Assembly (NCBI GenBank): GCA_963783195.1
Contig: CAWAMV010000004.1
Location: 1,178,001-1,242,000 of the forward strand
Length of the DNA stretch: 64,000 nucleotides
Direction of reading: 5' to 3'
Origin: Croceibacterium_B sp963783195
GTDB taxonomy: Bacteria > Pseudomonadota > Alphaproteobacteria > Sphingomonadales > Sphingomonadaceae
A model generated the notes under the pieces. The model was not told the DNA's origin. It did not search any database and saw nothing but the letters and a program-made list of their open reading frames with translations. The translations under genes and the position numbers were made by a program. Shown here piece by piece: positions 26,504-34,797 of the stretch; within the stretch, counting starts at the first letter, position 1, and every line of letters begins with the position of its first letter.

Positions 26504-26884
26504 ATGTTGTCCGCACTGCCCCCGCGTGAACGCCAGATCGTCGACATTCTCTACGAACGGGGGCCGAGCCTCGTGGGCGATATCTGTACCGCGCTGAACG
26601 ACGATGTCAGCGGTTCGGCCGTGCGGGCCATGTTGAAACGGCTGGAGGACAAGGGCTTCGTCTCGCGTCAGCCGTCGGAAGGCGGCTTCCGCTACGCACC
26701 CGCCGTGCCGGAGACCGCCGCCCGCAAGTCGGCGCTGGGGCAGGTGGTGAAGACCTTCTTCAACAACTCGCCGGTCGGCGCAGTCAGCGCGCTGCTCGGT
26801 ATGCAGGACAAGCTGGGGAACGAGGAACTGGACGAGCTGGAACGGCTGATTGCCGAGGCTCGCAAGGGGAGGGACGCGAAATGA
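26504..26884 (+). CDS. BlaI/MecI/CopY family transcriptional repressor
   Basis: A 126-residue winged-helix repressor: LPPRERQIVDILYERG, SGSAVRAMLKRLEDKGFVS and FRYAPAVPETAARKSALGQVV are family hallmarks. A C-terminal dimerisation segment follows. Two TACA-N2-TGTA operators lie just upstream, so it should repress its own operon. Its stop overlaps the start of the M56 peptidase gene by 4 bases (ATGA). By analogy with BlaI-BlaR1, the peptidase would inactivate it on receiving a signal. Antibiotic sensing is not shown here because no beta-lactamase gene is present. Confidence 0.93.
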   Translation: MLSALPPRERQIVDILYERGPSLVGDICTALNDDVSGSAVRAMLKRLEDKGFVSRQPSEGGFRYAPAVPETAARKSALGQVVKTFFNNSPVGAVSALLGMQDKLGNEELDELERLIAEARKGRDAK

Positions 26885-28725
26885 TCACCGCCGCCATCGT
26901 GATCGAACTGGCGCTGAAGTCGGCCTTCGTAGCCGGGGGCGTGCTGTTCCTCCTGCGCGTCGCCCGCAACCGCTCGGCCGCCCAGCGCTCGTGGCTCGCG
27001 CACCTCGGTCTGCTTGGCCTGGTGCTGCTGCCCGCCGCGGTCTTTCTGCTGCCGAGCTGGAACCCGATGCCCGAGACGCTGACCGTCGCAGCCGACAAGC
27101 CGGCCAGCCTCGACGGCCCGGTTTCCTTCCCGGCGCTGGCCGATGCGGGCGAGGCCCGGGCCACCGCGCCGCCCGCGCAGATCACCTCCGGGCCCGCCGC
27201 GGTTCGCCTGCCGACGGCGGGCGAACTGGCCGTCTGGGCCTACCTCATTCCCGCCGTTTTCCTCCTGCTCGCGATGCTGATCGCCGTCCTGCGTCTCGGC
27301 GCGATGCACCGGCGGGCGAATGTGCTGGTCGATTCCACCTGGCTTTCCGCGCTCGCCCAGGCCCAGCGACGGATGGGCTTCAAGCACGGCACGGCGCTGC
27401 TCGTCAGCCCGGACCTGCGCTCGCCGGTCAGCTGGGGCCTCATGCGGCCGATCATCCTGTTGTCCGACGACACGGTCGACGCGGCGGGCGAGGCCGAGGC
27501 GATCATCGCCCATGAACTGGCGCACGTCGCCCGGCTCGACTGGGCCAAGCTGCTGCTCTCGCGGCTCGCCTGTGCGCTGTTCTGGTTCAACCCGCTGGTC
27601 TGGCGGCTCGCGCGCGAGGCGCACCAGCTGCGCGAGGAAACCGCCGACGACGCCGTGCTGTTGAGCGAGGTTGACGATGCCGCCTACGCCACGCTGCTGG
27701 TCAATGCCGCGCGGCACGACAACAAGGCGCTGCTGATCGCCGCCCATGGCGTTGCGCCGGCCAAGGACAGCCTCAAGCGCCGCATCACCCGCGTGCTCGA
27801 CCGCGACACCGCGCGCGGACCGGCAAGCGGAGCGTGGTCGGCGATGTGCGTCGCCTCGCTGCTCGCCGTTGCGGCGCCGCTCGCCGCGTTCGATCCCTCG
27901 GCGCAAGGGCCGGAGTCCGCCTCGCTCGTGGCCGAAGACGCCGCCTCCAGCCCTGCGCTGGAAAAGCTGCCCGGCAGCCGGATCGACAGGCAGGTGGACA
28001 CGGTCGCTTCCACCCGGATTCTCGCAGGCGTGAAGGGCGAGGAGGCGCGCCAGCCCGACATCGCCCGCCGTGGCCGCGGCAACCAGGAGATCGACGATCT
28101 CGTCTCCTACAAGGCCGTGGGCATGACCCCCGAGTATATCGATTCGATCCGTCGCGCCGGTTTCGCCGATGCCGACATGGAGCAACTGCTCGAGGCCAGG
28201 GCCGTGGGCGTGACGCCCGAGTTCGCGCGCCAGATCCGGCGATGGGATCCGTCCGCCACGCTGGAGGAGGTTTCCGAAGCCCGGGCCATCGGCCTCAACG
28301 CCGCGACCTACGGCGAGATGCACGCCATCTTCCCCGATGCCGGCGTCGAGGAATTGTCCCAGCTCCAGGCCGTGGGCGTGAGCCCGGGTTACGCCCGCGA
28401 GATGCGCACGCTGTTTCCCGAGGCTGATGCCGACGACTTGACCGAGATGAAGGCGGTCGGCGTGACGCCTGCCTTCGTGCGCGAAATGCGCCGCAAGGGT
28501 ATTGCGGCACGAGACGCCGACGAGGTGATCGAGGCGCGGGTCATGTCGTACGGTCAGCAGGGCGCCCGGGGTGCGAACAGGATGGCGATCAAGCGCGCGG
28601 ACGGCGCGGCCGTCTCGATTGGCCCGAACGGCATCGCTGTCGCCGTGCCGCCGGTTCCGCCCGGTGCGGCGGCGGCGCCCACCGCGCCGCCTGCACCTCC
28701 GGCACCGCCAGCCCGAACCCGCTGA
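26881..28725 (+). CDS. M56 (BlaR1-like) membrane metallopeptidase with C-terminal tandem repeats
   Basis: A 614-residue integral membrane zinc protease. N-terminal helices flank the cytosolic gluzincin domain with HELAH at residues 211-215 and the downstream EETADDAVL glutamate region. After a further helix (about residue 320) comes an outside segment. BlaR1 carries a penicillin-binding domain there, but this protein has instead five repeats of about 29 residues (residues 411-554). Each starts with an AVG-x-TP-like motif (KAVGMTPEY, RAVGVTPEF, RAIGLNAAT, QAVGVSPGY, KAVGVTPAF). The tail is Pro/Ala-rich. It is coupled to the blaI-like repressor. The repeats may sense a ligand or envelope stress; the signal is unknown. 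Confidence 0.88.
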   Translation: MITAAIVIELALKSAFVAGGVLFLLRVARNRSAAQRSWLAHLGLLGLVLLPAAVFLLPSWNPMPETLTVAADKPASLDGPVSFPALADAGEARATAPPAQITSGPAAVRLPTAGELAVWAYLIPAVFLLLAMLIAVLRLGAMHRRANVLVDSTWLSALAQAQRRMGFKHGTALLVSPDLRSPVSWGLMRPIILLSDDTVDAAGEAEAIIAHELAHVARLDWAKLLLSRLACALFWFNPLVWRLAREAHQLREETADDAVLLSEVDDAAYATLLVNAARHDNKALLIAAHGVAPAKDSLKRRITRVLDRDTARGPASGAWSAMCVASLLAVAAPLAAFDPSAQGPESASLVAEDAASSPALEKLPGSRIDRQVDTVASTRILAGVKGEEARQPDIARRGRGNQEIDDLVSYKAVGMTPEYIDSIRRAGFADADMEQLLEARAVGVTPEFARQIRRWDPSATLEEVSEARAIGLNAATYGEMHAIFPDAGVEELSQLQAVGVSPGYAREMRTLFPEADADDLTEMKAVGVTPAFVREMRRKGIAARDADEVIEARVMSYGQQGARGANRMAIKRADGAAVSIGPNGIAVAVPPVPPGAAAAPTAPPAPPAPPARTR

Positions 28726-28814
28726 CGCCCTAGGCTTTCCAGCACCGCCCTTTCGTAATCCCGCGCCGCGGGAGACGCCCCCGGCTTGTCCGGAATCCAA
28801 TCGGAGAAATTCCC

Positions 28815-30908
28815 ATGCACAGCCGGGTCGCCACCGCGGCGCTTGCCGCCGCGCTCTTCGCCGCCACTGCCGCACAGGCGCAGGAACCCTCGGACGCGGT
28901 TCCGCTCCCCGCCAGCGCGCCGGCCACGGTCGGCGTCACCGAGGGCGCGCGGGTTTACCAGCCGGCCGATTTCGCCCGCTTCTCCCCGCGCACGGCCTAT
29001 GACATGCTGGTCCAGGTGCCCGGCTTCACCATTCGCGGCGCCGACCAGGAGCGGGGGCTGGGCCAGGCCTCGGAAAACGTGCTCGTCAACAAGCAGCGCG
29101 TCGCCAACAAGTCGGGCGGTGCGATCGACGAACTCAAGAAGGTCCCGGCCGGCAAGGTCATGCGGATCGAGATCGTCGAGGCCGCGACGCTCGGCATCGC
29201 CGGGCTTTCCGGCGAGGTCGCCAACGTGGTCGTGACCGAGGAGAACATGGCCAGCGGGCAGTTCGAGTGGCGGCCCGATTTCCGCGCGCACTATGCCAAG
29301 CCCAACCTGTTCCGGGGCAACGTCAGCTGGTCGGGCAAGGCCGACTGGCTCGACTACACGTTCTCGATCGAGGACCAGACCAACCGCGGCGCGTTCGGCG
29401 GCCCGATCGTGCTGACTGACGCCGCCGGCAAGGTGATCGAGACGCGCGACCAGGTGTTCCATTCGGAAGCGGACACGGTGGTGTTCCAGACCAAGCTCGG
29501 TTTCGACGGGCCAGGCGATTCCGAAGGCAACCTCGTGCTGCGTTACTCCCCGTACTGGGGTCCGACCCACGTGCGCGAGGTCCGCCGCCCGGTCGGCGGA
29601 GTGGAGAACGAGCGGCTCAACACGCAGACGAACACGGGCTGGGCCTATGACGTCAGCGGTGACTATGCCTTTGGCGTGGGGCCGGGGCGGCTCAAGCTCA
29701 TCGGTCTGCGGCACTACGATCACGAGCCGGTCGTAAGCACCCAGGTGACCCGATACGCCGACGGCGCACCTGAGCAGGGCGTTCGCTTCGTGCGCGACAG
29801 CAAGATCGAGGAGACGGTCGCCCGCGCGGAGTATGGCTGGAAGGGCGGGGCAAACGACTGGCAGCTATCGCTCGAGCGGGCATACAACTCGCTCGATCAG
29901 CGCGGCGGCCTGTTCACGCTCGATAACGCGGGTGCCTTCGTCGAGGTGCCCTTCCCCGAAGGAAGCGGCCACGTGGTCGAAACGCGCTACGAGGGGATCG
30001 CCACCTGGAGCCGGCCGCTCTCCGCGAAGCTCGACCTGCAGATCGCCGCCGGGGGAGAAATCTCGCAGCTGGAACGGGTCGACGGAGACATCGCCCCGCG
30101 CAGGTTCTTCCGCCCCAAGGGCAGCGTCACGCTCGGCTGGCGCCCGGCCAAGGGCTGGGATGCAAGCCTGCGCCTCAACCGCCATGTGGGGCAGATCAGT
30201 TTCTACGATTTCCTCGCCCAGCCCAACTTGCAGCAGGACCGCGAGAGCAGCGGCAACCCGGACCTCGTCCCGCCGCAGAGCTGGGAGGTGGAGGCCGAGG
30301 TCGGCAAGTCGCTCGGCCCCTGGGGCAAGACGCGCCTCAAGCTCTATCACCACTGGATCGAGGACATCGTCGACATCATCCCGCTCGGCGACGACCAGGA
30401 GGCAGTCGGCAACCTGCCGCACGCACGGCGCATGGGGATCGACTGGAACAGCACTTTTCAGCTCGAACCTGTCGGACTGAAGGGTGCGAAGATCGATGCG
30501 ATCGTCCAGCTCGAACGCAGCCGGGTGCGCGATCCGCTGTCGGGTGCCTTGCGGCCCATCAGCGGCAACTTCGCCCATTATTTCGAGGTGAACTTCCGAC
30601 ATGACGTTCCCGGCAGCGACTTTGCCTACGGGATCAATTCCAGCAACTACCGGCAGTCGCCGCAGGTTTTCCTGACCGAGTTCAACGAAAACTGGGAGGG
30701 ACCCTGGTTCACCGACATCTACGTCGAGCACAAGGACGTCTTCGGCCTGACAGTGGCGGCGACCGTGGCGAACGTGTTCAACGCGCGCCACCGCGAGGAC
30801 CGGTACGTCTATGACGGGCGCCGCCTGCGCGATCCGCTGCTGTTCCACCAGTCGCACGACCAGCTCATTGGGCCGATCTTCGTGCTGCAGGTGAAAGGCA
30901 CGTTCTAG
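28815..30908 (+). CDS. TonB-dependent receptor (plug and barrel)
   Basis: A 697-residue outer-membrane receptor with a signal peptide (MHSRVATAALAAALFAATAA). The plug has FARFSPRTAYDMLVQVPGF and VMRIEIVEAATLGIAGLSG, and the barrel ends in IFVLQVKGTF with terminal Phe. It is shorter than the two other receptors in the window. It lies 89 bases after the M56 peptidase gene in the same direction, so the BlaI-type repressor may also control it. Substrate unknown. Confidence 0.88.
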   Translation: MHSRVATAALAAALFAATAAQAQEPSDAVPLPASAPATVGVTEGARVYQPADFARFSPRTAYDMLVQVPGFTIRGADQERGLGQASENVLVNKQRVANKSGGAIDELKKVPAGKVMRIEIVEAATLGIAGLSGEVANVVVTEENMASGQFEWRPDFRAHYAKPNLFRGNVSWSGKADWLDYTFSIEDQTNRGAFGGPIVLTDAAGKVIETRDQVFHSEADTVVFQTKLGFDGPGDSEGNLVLRYSPYWGPTHVREVRRPVGGVENERLNTQTNTGWAYDVSGDYAFGVGPGRLKLIGLRHYDHEPVVSTQVTRYADGAPEQGVRFVRDSKIEETVARAEYGWKGGANDWQLSLERAYNSLDQRGGLFTLDNAGAFVEVPFPEGSGHVVETRYEGIATWSRPLSAKLDLQIAAGGEISQLERVDGDIAPRRFFRPKGSVTLGWRPAKGWDASLRLNRHVGQISFYDFLAQPNLQQDRESSGNPDLVPPQSWEVEAEVGKSLGPWGKTRLKLYHHWIEDIVDIIPLGDDQEAVGNLPHARRMGIDWNSTFQLEPVGLKGAKIDAIVQLERSRVRDPLSGALRPISGNFAHYFEVNFRHDVPGSDFAYGINSSNYRQSPQVFLTEFNENWEGPWFTDIYVEHKDVFGLTVAATVANVFNARHREDRYVYDGRRLRDPLLFHQSHDQLIGPIFVLQVKGTF

Positions 30909-30959
30909 GCACATTGCCACGCGCGCCTTCTGCTGCTCTTGAGGCGGCCGGAGGAGCGG

Positions 30960-31229
30960 ATGACAACGGTCGATCAAAGGGCGCTTGCGGCGCTGGGTGC
31001 AGCGCTGCTGGCCGGCTGCGCGACGCCTGGAGGTGAGCCCGGGCCGCAGCAGCCGACGATCGGCGCGCGCAGCAAGCCGGTGCTGGAGATCGACGGGGCG
31101 AGGGCGAGGGGGAGGCTGCCGTTCGAACTTCCGCGCTCGATGGCCGCGGTCGCCGCGCAGGACCCGGCCGCGCCCGACGACAGCGAGGACCCGCTCTATC
31201 AGCGCGGCGCGGGGATCGTAACGCCCTGA
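30960..31229 (+). CDS. Small hypothetical lipoprotein
   Basis: An 89-residue protein with a lipoprotein signal: ALAALGAALLAGCATPGG, lipidated Cys at about residue 19. The rest is Pro/Arg-rich without a recognised domain. The ATG at 30960 has GGAGGAG close upstream; the open frame starts at 30939. It follows the TonB receptor by 51 bases and overlaps the convergent DUF3445 gene by about 30 bases. Function unknown. Confidence 0.65.
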   Translation: MTTVDQRALAALGAALLAGCATPGGEPGPQQPTIGARSKPVLEIDGARARGRLPFELPRSMAAVAAQDPAAPDDSEDPLYQRGAGIVTP

Positions 31230-32017
31230 TTCCTCGCCCAGCCGATCAGCACTTCGGCGTAGTGCGGTGCCGCCCGCCGCTCGTGCTCGCCGCGGTTGAG
31301 CGTGCCGACGCCGGCCGCGATCCGGGCGACGTTGTCCAGGGCCAGCGAGCCGAGCGGCGCGACATAGACGCCGATGGTGAACAGGATCGCGCCGGTCTGC
31401 GGCAGGCGGCGCAATGTTTGCCGCTCGCTGCGCACGAACAGGGTCTCGCCAGCGTTTTCGGGCGTTACATGGGCGAAACGCCGTTCGGGCGGGGTGTTCG
31501 GCCGATAATCGAGCGCTTGATTTGCAACCACGAACCAGTTCGCTCGCCCGAAGATCGCCCCTTCTGCCAGCGTCGCCATGAAGTGATCGACGCCGGCCGA
31601 GAGCTGCTCGGCATAGCCGTGGATCGGCGCATGGACCCCGGCGAGCGGCAGGCCTATCTTGTCGGACAGGCGCCAGTCGGTCGGAAACGCCACTGCGCCC
31701 GCCACGAGGCGGTACCCTTCGGCGCCAGGCAGCAGCAGGCACATGTCCTCCCAGCGGGCCTTCGCCGCGCCCGCGATGCCGCCGGATACGTCCATGAATT
31801 CAGCGAGTTCGTTGCTCGCGTCCATGCCTTCGGGCAGCACCTGTACCGCATCGGGAGCGGCATCGAAGGCGGCTTTCCGCACTGCCAGGTCCGGAGCCCG
31901 CTGCAGCCATTCGTCCTCCCCCAGCCGGACGAGCCCCATCTTCAAAACGCCCCCGCCGCGCGCCTTTGGCAGCAGGCTGTCGACCGAGAAGCCGAGGCGG
32001 GGATGGGTTGCCGTCAC
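31199..32017 (-). CDS. DUF3445 / heme-dependent oxidative N-demethylase-like protein
   Basis: A 272-residue protein of the DUF3445 family, the fold of the alpha subunit of heme-dependent oxidative N-demethylase. Typical stretches are DWRLSDKIGLPLAGVHAPIHGY, NWFVVANQ, PENAGETLFVRSERQTLRRLP and TIGVYVAPL. The start is not certain; the GTG at 32017 (VTATHPRLGFSVD) follows the HAD gene stop by 10 bases and is preferred to a start inside that gene. It is last in the acv-like operon. Demethylation of a methylated substrate such as a methoxyaromatic would fit, but the other HODM subunits are absent, so this is inference only. Confidence 0.8.
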   Translation of the reverse strand: MTATHPRLGFSVDSLLPKARGGGVLKMGLVRLGEDEWLQRAPDLAVRKAAFDAAPDAVQVLPEGMDASNELAEFMDVSGGIAGAAKARWEDMCLLLPGAEGYRLVAGAVAFPTDWRLSDKIGLPLAGVHAPIHGYAEQLSAGVDHFMATLAEGAIFGRANWFVVANQALDYRPNTPPERRFAHVTPENAGETLFVRSERQTLRRLPQTGAILFTIGVYVAPLGSLALDNVARIAAGVGTLNRGEHERRAAPHYAEVLIGWARNQGVTIPAPR

Positions 32018-32027
32018 CCGCAGGGGC

Positions 32028-32864
32028 TTAGGACAGCCAGCCCCCGTCGAGCAATTCCGCAACGCTGGGGATGACGAAATCGGGCGCGCGCTCGGGCGGC
32101 TGTTCGGCCCATTTCTCCGCGCTGGTCGTGCCGCTGGTTACGCCCACGCCGACGGCGCCGCCGCCGCGGGCCATCTCGGTTTCGACCTTGGGATCGTCAC
32201 CGATCACCGCGACGTCCCCCGGCGCGAGGCCGAGTTGCGCCGCGACGAATTCCATCGCCAACTGACTCGGCTTGCCGGTGACCCGCGGCTCCACCCCCGT
32301 CACCCGCGCGACCGCGCCATTGATCGCGCACGAATAACCGAAGGCCGGACCTTCCTTGGTGGCGAAGAACGGCACGTCGCTGGCGGTGTAGAAGGCTGCG
32401 CCGTCCATCACCCGCCCGGCAGCGGCGTGGATGTCGTCCATCGAGCAGTCCGGGTGCCAGGCGGTGTAGACGGCATCGGCCGAGCTGGCCGCATCATCGC
32501 CCGGGCGGCAGCAGGCAATCCCGTCTGCCGAAAGCGCGTCGACCACCCCGTTGGTGCCGAGTACCAGAACGGACCGGTGGCCGTTGTCGCGGAAGACCTT
32601 GGCAGCGACCGAGTTGGGAGTGAACAGCCGCTCGTCGCGGATCGGCAGACCGACGCCGCGCAGCTTCGGGCCCTGCACGCTCGCCGGATAGGCGCTTCCG
32701 TTGGTCAGCGCGAGAAAGGGCACGCCGCGCCGCTCGAGTTCCTCCAGCACCTCCACCGCGCCGGGGATCACCGTGTATCCGCCGAGCTTGCGGTCGCTCA
32801 GGATAAGCGTTCCGTCGAGGTCGAACATGAACCCCTTCGGCGGGGTCTTCGGGGCGGCGCTCAC
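32028..32864 (-). CDS. HAD-superfamily hydrolase (NagD/PNP-type phosphatase)
   Basis: A 278-residue HAD phosphatase: motif I FMFDLDGTLIL, motif II LALTNGSA, a type II cap, the conserved Lys in VTGKPSQLAMEF and motif IV VIGDDPKVETEM. The GTG at 32864 overlaps the carboxyltransferase stop (GTGA), so translation is coupled. In the acetovanillone pathway of SYK-6, AcvF removes the phosphate added by AcvAB; this gene occupies the matching place in a similar gene set. A housekeeping phosphoglycolate- or nucleotide-type phosphatase is the alternative. Confidence 0.85.
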   Translation of the reverse strand: MSAAPKTPPKGFMFDLDGTLILSDRKLGGYTVIPGAVEVLEELERRGVPFLALTNGSAYPASVQGPKLRGVGLPIRDERLFTPNSVAAKVFRDNGHRSVLVLGTNGVVDALSADGIACCRPGDDAASSADAVYTAWHPDCSMDDIHAAAGRVMDGAAFYTASDVPFFATKEGPAFGYSCAINGAVARVTGVEPRVTGKPSQLAMEFVAAQLGLAPGDVAVIGDDPKVETEMARGGGAVGVGVTSGTTSAEKWAEQPPERAPDFVIPSVAELLDGGWLS

Positions 32865-34321
32865 GCTTCGAGTTCCAGCTTGAAATCGTCCTTTTCGAAT
32901 TCCAGCCCGTCGACGTCGGTCCGGCGCAGCACGTCGCGTAGCAGGTTCATCACCGGCACGGTCGCGGGGTCGTATTCGCGCGGCGCCGGGCCGGCCTTTT
33001 GCATTGCGTCGACGAGGTTGGCCGGCATCGTTGCGCGCAACAGGAATTCCTCGTCCGACAGGTTTGCGCCGACGCGCTTCCTGAGGTCCGAAAGCTCCGC
33101 CATGCCGGGCTCGGCCTGAAGTTCCTTCGTGCGCGGGTTGCCCATGATGCGATCCATGACATCGGGCGCGATGGGCAGGTTGGGGCGACCGAACTTGCCG
33201 AGCGCGTAGCGGATGATCTCGTCGGGGATTACGGCGTAGCGTTCCGAGCCGGTCACGTTGAGCATAGCCTGGGTCTGCAACATCTGCGCGAAGGGCGTCA
33301 TCACGATCGGCCAGCCGAGTTCTTCGCGTACCGTGCCCATTTCGTCGATCACCCGGGCCTCGAGTTCCGGCACACCGTGGTCCGCCAGGTGGCGACGCAT
33401 GGTACCGACCATGCCACCGGGGAGCTGGTGGCGCAGGTAGGCGGCGTCGAAGTGCATCGGGCGGCCGGTCGGCAGGCCCTCGGCCTCGGCCAGCGCGGTG
33501 AAGTATTCGGACACCTCGCGCGCCGCGTCCTCGTCGATGTCGACCGTGTGGCCCATGGCCTTCAGGTTCGAAATCATCCGCGTGATCGGCGGGTTGCTGG
33601 TGCCGTCCGCCGCGCCGCCGCTGGCGCATTGCACCGCCGCCACGCCCAGGCCGGCCGCCTCGAGGCACGCCGGTTCGGCCAGGCCGGTGGTGCAATGGTT
33701 GTGCAGTTCGAGCGGCTTTTCGCCGATTTGCGCCATGATCGCCGGGATCAGCGTGCTGGCCCGCTTGGCCGAGAGCAGTCCGCCGGGGTCCTTGATGTAA
33801 AGCGCCTCGATGTCCGGGCTCGCGGCCATCGTGCGCGCGGCAGCTGCGTAGTGGGCATCGTCGTGGATCGGGCTCAGGGTAAAAACGAGTGCCCCGATGA
33901 CCTGTTCACCTCCGGCTCTCTTAACCAATTTGGCTACTTCGACGTTGCTATCGGCGTCGTTGTTGGGGTCGGCAAGGGCGAAACGGCGGATGCCGTTGTT
34001 GGCCAGCGTGCGGAATGCCAGTTCCATGAACTCGGGGCTGGCGGTTTCCCAGGCGATGAAGCGGAAGCCCGTGGAGAGGAACTGCAGCGGCGTGTTGCGG
34101 CAGATGCGCGCCATCTCGCGAATGCGCTCCCACGGATCCTGCTGCTTGTAGCGCACGGCCACGCCCATGTGCGTGCTTGTGGTGAAATCGATCGCGCGAT
34201 AGCCGGCCCGCTCCATGACGGGCGCGATGGTAAGGGTCCTGGCCGTATCGATGCCGAGCGCCCCCCAGAGGCACTGGTTGCCGTCGCGCAGCGAAGTTTC
34301 GACGATCTGCAGGGTCGCCAT
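32861..34321 (-). CDS. Biotin-dependent carboxyltransferase subunit (HMGL-like, PycB/OadA type)
   Basis: A 486-residue TIM-barrel carboxyltransferase. The active-site start ETSLRDGNQCLWG (Asp and Gln of the HMGL signature), the carboxylated-Lys region YIKDPGGLL and the metal-binding HNHCTTGL are present, followed by a PYC/OADA C-terminal domain. It would move CO2 from carboxybiotin on the adjacent carrier protein to an acceptor. It differs from ordinary pyruvate carboxylase or oxaloacetate decarboxylase by its neighbours, a PEP-synthase-like kinase and a phosphatase, which resemble the AcvCDE carboxylase of acetovanillone catabolism. No biotin carboxylase subunit is encoded nearby. Confidence 0.88.
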   Translation of the reverse strand: MATLQIVETSLRDGNQCLWGALGIDTARTLTIAPVMERAGYRAIDFTTSTHMGVAVRYKQQDPWERIREMARICRNTPLQFLSTGFRFIAWETASPEFMELAFRTLANNGIRRFALADPNNDADSNVEVAKLVKRAGGEQVIGALVFTLSPIHDDAHYAAAARTMAASPDIEALYIKDPGGLLSAKRASTLIPAIMAQIGEKPLELHNHCTTGLAEPACLEAAGLGVAAVQCASGGAADGTSNPPITRMISNLKAMGHTVDIDEDAAREVSEYFTALAEAEGLPTGRPMHFDAAYLRHQLPGGMVGTMRRHLADHGVPELEARVIDEMGTVREELGWPIVMTPFAQMLQTQAMLNVTGSERYAVIPDEIIRYALGKFGRPNLPIAPDVMDRIMGNPRTKELQAEPGMAELSDLRKRVGANLSDEEFLLRATMPANLVDAMQKAGPAPREYDPATVPVMNLLRDVLRRTDVDGLEFEKDDFKLELEA

Positions 34322-34797
34322 CAGCCGACCTTCACGCGCAGCAGCGGCTGGCCCTGTTCCACCGCGCTGCCGTTTTCGGCCAGCAGGGCAACCACGGTCC
34401 CGGTGACACCGGCGCGAATCGGATTCATCAGCTTCATCACCTCGATGATCGCAATGGTCGTATCGTCCTCTACCCGGTCGCCGACGGCGACGAAGGGCGG
34501 ATCGCCCGGGCGCGGCGACGAGTAGAAGTTGCCGAGCAGCGGGGCCGGCACGTCGACTTCGCCCGCGTTGGCCGCCCCGGCTTCCTGGGTCAGCGCCGGG
34601 GGCGGGGCGTCCTCGACCGGTTCGGTCGGAGCCTCGAGCTCGGCGGCAGCCGCAGGCTCATCCGCCGCCGGCGCCCACCCGCCGCCGTCGCGCCGGATGC
34701 GCAGCTTCATTCCGCCCAGCTCAAGGTTGAGGCTGGAGAACTTCGATTCGTCGAGCAACCGGGCGATCTCGGCGATGTCGGCTGCGGTTAGGCTCAT
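34321..34797 (-). CDS. Biotin carboxyl carrier protein (AccB-like)
   Basis: A 158-residue carrier. The N-terminus resembles AccB (IARLLDESKFSSLNLELGG, MKLRIRRDG), then a Pro/Ala-rich linker (about residues 41-80) and a biotinyl domain with EVMKLMN, biotinylated Lys about residue 122. It sits between the carboxyltransferase and the ATP-binding kinase subunit. Its ATG overlaps the kinase-subunit stop (ATGA), and its stop abuts the carboxyltransferase start. It should ferry carboxyl groups for that enzyme; the biotin carboxylase partner must be encoded elsewhere. Confidence 0.9.
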   Translation of the reverse strand: MSLTAADIAEIARLLDESKFSSLNLELGGMKLRIRRDGGGWAPAADEPAAAAELEAPTEPVEDAPPPALTQEAGAANAGEVDVPAPLLGNFYSSPRPGDPPFVAVGDRVEDDTTIAIIEVMKLMNPIRAGVTGTVVALLAENGSAVEQGQPLLRVKVG

